Assembly (NCBI GenBank): GCA_023422635.1
Contig: JAFAGO010000008.1
Coordinates: 1 to 18,442, forward strand
Direction: 5' to 3'
Length of the DNA: 18,442 bases
Origin: Bacteroidota bacterium
Lineage (GTDB): Bacteria > Bacteroidota > Bacteroidia > Flavobacteriales > Weeksellaceae
Shown one piece after another: positions 15,027 through 18,442 of this stretch. Every line of letters starts with the position of its first letter. The first letter of the stretch is position 1. A program made the translations under genes and the position numbers. The notes under the pieces were generated by a model. It worked only from the letters and a program-made list of their open reading frames with translations. It was not told the origin of the DNA and ran no database searches.

Positions 15027-16517
15027 ATGAAAATTTACGGAACCGATTTTTTTTCTTTAGAAGATGTATTTGCCATTGCTCAAAATCCTAGTCTTGCAGG
15101 CCTTGATGAAAACGCGAAAAACCGAATTTTAGCATCGCAGCAAAATGTGGCTCGAATTGTTGCTTCAGATCGCACCGTGTATGGCATCAATACGGGTTTC
15201 GGTCCGTTATGCGATATCAAAATTTCTGAAGCACAAACGGCACAACTTCAACATAATTTAATTATTTCGCACGCGGTTGGCGTAGGAAAACCTATTAAGA
15301 AGGAACTCTCGAAATTAATGATGATTGCCAAAGTACACGCTTTGTCGAAAGGCTTTTCTGGAGTTTCTTTAGAAATGATTGAACGTTTAATTTTGATGAT
15401 TGAGCGGGATATTATTCCTGTGATTCCCGAACAAGGTTCCGTGGGTGCATCGGGTGATCTCGCGCCGCTTTCTCACATGGTTTTGCCTTTAATTGGTTTG
15501 GGAAAAGTTTGGGAAAATGACATTCCTACGGAAACTGCGGAAGTATTGAAGAAACATCAAATTCCGCCATTGACTTTGGGAGCAAAAGAAGGTTTAGGTT
15601 TAATTAATGGAACTCAATTTATTCTTGCCCATGCGCTGAAAGGCTTACAAAAAATGGACTATTTGCTCAATCTTGCCGACGTTGCAGCTGCCATGAGTAT
15701 CGAAGCTTACAATGGGTCTGCAAGTCCCTTCAGGAAAGAACTTCACGCGATTCGTCCTTTCGATGGAAGCTGTTTGGTTGCGGAAAGAATGTTTCGATTT
15801 TTAAATGAAACCGAAATGATGAAAAACCACGAAAATTGTGGTCGAGTTCAAGATCCTTATTCCATGCGTTGTGCTCCTCAGGTTCATGGCGCGAGCCGAA
15901 ATGCTTTTGCCCACCTCAAAAATTTAGCAGAAACCGAGCTGAATTCCGTTACCGATAATCCTATTGTTCTAAGTTCGGAAGAATCCATTTCTGGTGGGAA
16001 TTTCCATGGTCAACTTCTTGCGTTGCCATTGGATTATGCAACGTTAGCGGCAGCAGAATTAGGAAATATTTCGGATAGAAGAAGTTATCTTTTGTTGGAA
16101 GGTAAATTTGGATTGCCACGATTGCTAACTCCAAATTCAGGTTTAAATTCAGGATTTATGATTCCGCAATACACTTCTGCAGCATTGGTTTCCGAGAATA
16201 AATCGCTTTGCTTTCCTGCGTCGGCAGATTCAATTCCTACGAGTTTAGGACAAGAAGATCATGTTTCAATGGGAAGTATTTCGGGGAGGAAATTCAACCA
16301 GGTTCTGAATAATTTAGAAAGTATTTTGGCGATTGAATTGATGTTTGCAGCGCAGGGATTGGAGTTTCGAAGACCAGCAAAAAGTTCAGCAATTATTGAA
16401 AGGAATTTTGATTTAATTCGAGAAAAAGTTCCGAAATTGGAAGATGATCGCGAAATAGGAAAAGATATTTTATCGATTCTTGAAATGGTTAAAAATCAGA
16501 AATTTATTGTTCACTAA
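15027..16517 (+). CDS. hutH: Histidine ammonia-lyase
   Basis: Histidine ammonia-lyase removes ammonia from L-histidine to give urocanate, the first step of histidine breakdown. The 496-residue protein has the Ala141-Ser142-Gly143 triad that cyclises to the MIO prosthetic group (GSVGASGDLAPLSH) and the catalytic Tyr52 loop (YGINTGFG). It also has NLIISHAVGVG, where the Ser81-His82 pair is typical of histidine-specific enzymes rather than tyrosine or phenylalanine lyases. GQEDHVSMG near the C-terminus and MRCAPQVHG are further conserved blocks. Length is normal. No urocanase or other hut gene is next to it in the window. The DUF2059 gene starts ten bases after the stop and is probably co-transcribed. 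Confidence 0.95.
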   Translation: MKIYGTDFFSLEDVFAIAQNPSLAGLDENAKNRILASQQNVARIVASDRTVYGINTGFGPLCDIKISEAQTAQLQHNLIISHAVGVGKPIKKELSKLMMIAKVHALSKGFSGVSLEMIERLILMIERDIIPVIPEQGSVGASGDLAPLSHMVLPLIGLGKVWENDIPTETAEVLKKHQIPPLTLGAKEGLGLINGTQFILAHALKGLQKMDYLLNLADVAAAMSIEAYNGSASPFRKELHAIRPFDGSCLVAERMFRFLNETEMMKNHENCGRVQDPYSMRCAPQVHGASRNAFAHLKNLAETELNSVTDNPIVLSSEESISGGNFHGQLLALPLDYATLAAAELGNISDRRSYLLLEGKFGLPRLLTPNSGLNSGFMIPQYTSAALVSENKSLCFPASADSIPTSLGQEDHVSMGSISGRKFNQVLNNLESILAIELMFAAQGLEFRRPAKSSAIIERNFDLIREKVPKLEDDREIGKDILSILEMVKNQKFIVH

Positions 16518-16527
16518 AAATATAGAA

Positions 16528-16977
16528 ATGAAGAAAATTTTAACTTTTATTTTTCTCTCTTTGAGTTTGATCGTGTTTAGTCAAACCAAAAACGAAAAAA
16601 TTAGGGAATTGTTGGTAAAAACAAAAAGTGCCGATATGGGCATTCAAATGATGACCAGTTTTTTCGATCAATACAAAAGTATTTATCCTGATATCCCCAA
16701 TGAATTTTGGGAAGGGGTAAAAAAAGAAGTGAAAGCCGAAGAATTAATCAACTTAATAATCCCAATTTACGATCGCAATTTTACCGAAGCAGATATTGAT
16801 GGTTTGCTAGATTTTTATTCAAGCCCGATTGGTGCAAAATTTATTGAGAAAACACCGGTAATTTTTAAGGAGAGCCAAGAAGTAGGACAAATTTGGGGAG
16901 AAACGATTGCGAAACGAGTTTTATCGAAACTTCAAGATTCGTCAAACTATAGTTCTCCACCGCCTCCTAACAAATAG
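16528..16977 (+). CDS. Secreted DUF2059-domain protein
   Basis: The frame is open back to 16480, overlapping hutH. MKKILTFIFLSLSLIVFSQ at 16528 is a clear signal peptide with cleavage after Ser-Gln, so this start is chosen. The mature protein of about 130 residues is helical, with IRELLVKTKSADMGIQMM and ADIDGLLDFYSSPIGAKFIEKTPVIFKES. The latter is the hallmark of DUF2059 proteins (L-x-F-Y-x-S-P-x-G followed by P). These are periplasmic or exported small proteins of unknown role. The C-terminus ends in a Pro run (SSPPPPNK). It follows hutH by ten bases and is followed by a terminator. The link with histidine degradation is likely only one of transcription. Confidence 0.85.
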   Translation: MKKILTFIFLSLSLIVFSQTKNEKIRELLVKTKSADMGIQMMTSFFDQYKSIYPDIPNEFWEGVKKEVKAEELINLIIPIYDRNFTEADIDGLLDFYSSPIGAKFIEKTPVIFKESQEVGQIWGETIAKRVLSKLQDSSNYSSPPPPNK

Positions 16978-16997
16978 TACAATCAAAAATTGATTAC

Positions 16998-17028
16998 AAA
17001 ACCTTATTCTTATAATGAGGTTTTTTTT
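16998..17028. terminator. Intrinsic terminator between convergent genes
   Basis: AAAACCTTATT (16998-17008) pairs with AATGAGGTTTT (17014-17024), with one G-T wobble and a 5-base loop, and is followed by T through 17028. It ends the hutH/DUF2059 transcript. The A run on its other side and the ygiD stop a few bases away suggest that it serves both directions. Confidence 0.8.
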
Positions 17029-17032
17029 GTGT

Positions 17033-17863
17033 TTAGCTTCCAATTTTTACACTTGTCATACTTAAGCTTCCACCAATTAAGTGGTCGTTAAAGAGTGATA
17101 AATCGTCCTTTTCATCTTTTAAACCTAAGGTGTAGATAAGTGGTAGAAAATGATCGGGTGTGGGAATAGCGTATTGAATTGCCGTACCTTGATTTTGATA
17201 TTGCAAAAGTGCTTTAAAGTTTCCATCTTGAATCCAATTGTTCATTTTTTCTCGAGCTTCAATTGCCCAATCCCACCCTGAATCAACCGTATTGATGTTT
17301 TTCCAATCAATCATTCTTAAATTGTGAACAATATTTCCACTTCCTAAAATTAAAACTCCTTTTTCACGAAGTGCATTTAGTTTTTTTGCCAATTCAAAGT
17401 GATATTGCGGTGGTTTGGTATAATCAATACTCATTTGAATTACTGGGATTTCTGCATTTGGATACATGTGTTTCAAAACCGACCAAGCACCATGATCTAA
17501 ACCCCAATCATCGGTTTCTATCGCCACATTCGGAAGGAGAAGCGATTTGGTTTCTTCTGCCAAAGTTGGATTTCCTTTTGCGGGATATTCCACATTGAAT
17601 AATTCTTTAGGAAAGCCATAAAAATCATGAATGGTTTTTTGATTTTCTCCGGCGGTAATAAAAGTTCCTTCTGTAAACCAATGGGCGGAAATACACAAAA
17701 TAGCATTTGGTTTTGGGATTATTTTGGCCGCATTTCTAAAACCTTGCACAAATTCATTTTCTTCAATTGCATTCATTGGCGAGCCATGACCAATAAAAAG
17801 TACGGGCATTCTTTGGGTTAAAGAAAAATCTTGAGTAATATTTTGTAATTGGTTTAAATTCAT
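17033..17863 (-). CDS. ygiD: YgiD/DODA-type extradiol ring-cleavage dioxygenase
   Basis: A class III extradiol dioxygenase-like protein of 276 residues, related to bacterial YgiD and plant 4,5-DOPA dioxygenase. Metal ligand candidates are His26 (FIGHGSPMNA), His61 (SAHW), His180 (GSGNIVHNLR) and His238 (TPDHFLPL). DHGAWSVLKHMYP (123-135) is a further family block. The physiological substrate in bacteria is generally unknown; catechol-type cleavage is inferred from the fold. The frame is open to an ATG at 17887, but those eight extra residues overlap the terminator of the YceI gene, and MNLNQLQ at 17863 is preferred. The gene follows YceI on the same strand, with a terminator in between, so read-through is probably limited. 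It is a single domain of normal length. Confidence 0.92.
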   Translation of the reverse strand: MNLNQLQNITQDFSLTQRMPVLFIGHGSPMNAIEENEFVQGFRNAAKIIPKPNAILCISAHWFTEGTFITAGENQKTIHDFYGFPKELFNVEYPAKGNPTLAEETKSLLLPNVAIETDDWGLDHGAWSVLKHMYPNAEIPVIQMSIDYTKPPQYHFELAKKLNALREKGVLILGSGNIVHNLRMIDWKNINTVDSGWDWAIEAREKMNNWIQDGNFKALLQYQNQGTAIQYAIPTPDHFLPLIYTLGLKDEKDDLSLFNDHLIGGSLSMTSVKIGS

Positions 17864-17871
17864 GATTTTGG

Positions 17872-17906
17872 AATAAAAAAAGAGCAAAGAAAATCTTCAC
17901 TCTTTT
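17872..17906 (-). terminator. Intrinsic terminator after the YceI gene
   Basis: On the minus strand AAAAGAGTGAAGA pairs with TCTTTGCTCTTTT (13 pairs including two wobbles, 3-base loop), followed by T. It lies between the YceI stop and the ygiD start and overlaps the rejected upstream ygiD start. Confidence 0.65.
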
Positions 17907-17929
17907 AAAGGTTGATAATTTTCTATGTA

Positions 17930-18439
17930 TTATTGTTTTACAAACTGAAGATCTGCAGCAACTTTTACTTCATCAGAAACCAAAACACCACCTGTTTCAA
18001 GAGCTGCGTTCCAATTTAATCCCCATTCTTTTCTGCTAATTTTACCTTCTACAGAGAATCCAGCTTTCGTATTTCCCCAAGGATCTTTATTAATTCCACC
18101 GAAATCCACTTTCAACTGCACAGGTTTTGTAACGCCATTAATGGTAAGTTCACCAGTTACATTTTCGCCCAAAGAATCTGCTGTAAATGTAATTTGAGGA
18201 TATTTTTCGGTATCAAAAAAATCGCCACTTTTCAAGTGTTTATCACGATCGGCATTATTGGTATCAATAGAATCTGCTTCTATAGTTGCAGTAACTTTGG
18301 CTTGTTTAAAAGTATCGTCTTCTGCTTCAATTTCTGCATTAAAAGTATCAAATGCACCTTTAACGTTAGAAATCATCATATGTTTTACTTTAAAAGTAAG
18401 CTCGCTGTGTGAGGGATCTAAAATCCATTTTGTTGCCAT
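17930..18439 (-). CDS. YceI-family lipid-binding-like protein
   Basis: YceI proteins are single-domain lipocalin-like barrels that bind polyisoprenoid or other amphiphilic molecules. This 169-residue copy starts KWILDPSHSELTFKVKHMMISNVKGAF, the diagnostic first strands. It continues with IDTNNADRDKHLKSGDFFDTEKYPQITF, the most conserved block of the family, and ends with GISRKEWGLNW-type strands (KISRKEWGLNWN) and VSDEVKVAADLQF. There is no signal peptide, unlike the E. coli protein, so it is probably cytoplasmic, as in many Flavobacteriia. The ATG at 18439 lies three bases from the window edge; the coding region is complete but its promoter is outside the window. A terminator follows the stop. 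Confidence 0.95.
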   Translation of the reverse strand: MATKWILDPSHSELTFKVKHMMISNVKGAFDTFNAEIEAEDDTFKQAKVTATIEADSIDTNNADRDKHLKSGDFFDTEKYPQITFTADSLGENVTGELTINGVTKPVQLKVDFGGINKDPWGNTKAGFSVEGKISRKEWGLNWNAALETGGVLVSDEVKVAADLQFVKQ

Positions 18440-18442
18440 AAT

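Noticed and set aside
15027..16517. Tyrosine ammonia-lyase of a flexirubin-type pigment cluster
   Set aside because: The Ser-His selectivity pair and the ASGDLAPLSH and QEDHVSMG blocks fit histidine ammonia-lyase, and no pigment genes are nearby.
17864..17887. Upstream ATG (17887) for the YgiD-like gene
   Set aside because: It lies inside the terminator hairpin of the YceI gene, and the extra residues are not family-like.
1..18442. CRISPR arrays, tRNA or rRNA genes
   Set aside because: No regularly spaced long repeats, cloverleaf-like sequences or rRNA motifs were seen on either strand.

Overview
The window looks like a chromosomal stretch of an AT-rich Bacteroidota genome, most likely Flavobacteriia of the Chryseobacterium/Weeksellaceae type. 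The grounds are a PorV/PorQ-like outer-membrane protein, signal peptides that end in FSQ, FGQ or QAQ, almost no Shine-Dalgarno sequences, and several TAnnTTTG-type -7 boxes. This placement is inferred from gene content and sequence style, not from a marker gene.

Left edge (1-1300). A short segment packed with GTTAC/GTAAC and GGTACAAAT repeats is followed by two broken genes on the minus strand: a PD-(D/E)XK nuclease-like gene with a frameshift in an 8-base homopolymer, and a crcB/fluC fluoride channel gene with a frameshift between two conserved motifs. Both can be rebuilt by hand in a second frame. They are either decaying genes or sequence errors near a contig edge.

Regulatory and membrane block (1396-5077). 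An OmpR-type response regulator and its sensor kinase are followed, after a 216-base gap, by a small UspA-like protein and a DUF1275/YoaK membrane protein. The gap holds a reiterated CATTTTAATCT array directly upstream of a -7 box, which suggests that the regulator controls this pair.

Insertion sequence (about 5127-6883). An intact IS1182-type transposase gene is bounded by inverted repeats. Each repeat folds into a terminator-like hairpin whose T-tract faces into the element.

Metabolic and envelope region (7029-12577). It holds a lipoprotein, an acyl-CoA carboxylase carboxyltransferase subunit (minus strand), a 485-base divergent intergenic region, an EamA/DMT permease directly abutting a PorV/PorQ-like protein, and a secreted protein of unknown function. 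The divergent intergenic region contains a strong terminator that belongs to neither flanking gene. A 16-codon ORF rich in His, Phe and Tyr ends two bases before its stem, so it is a possible leader peptide/attenuator or small RNA.

Housekeeping region (12606-18439). It holds uvrC (minus), a GNAT acetyltransferase, histidine ammonia-lyase followed closely by a secreted DUF2059 protein, and then on the minus strand a YgiD/DODA-type dioxygenase and a YceI-family protein at the right edge.

No rRNA, tRNA, CRISPR array or prophage module was seen. The strongest leads are the repeat array linking the two-component system to the UspA-like/DUF1275 pair and the orphan leader-ORF plus terminator upstream of the EamA gene.
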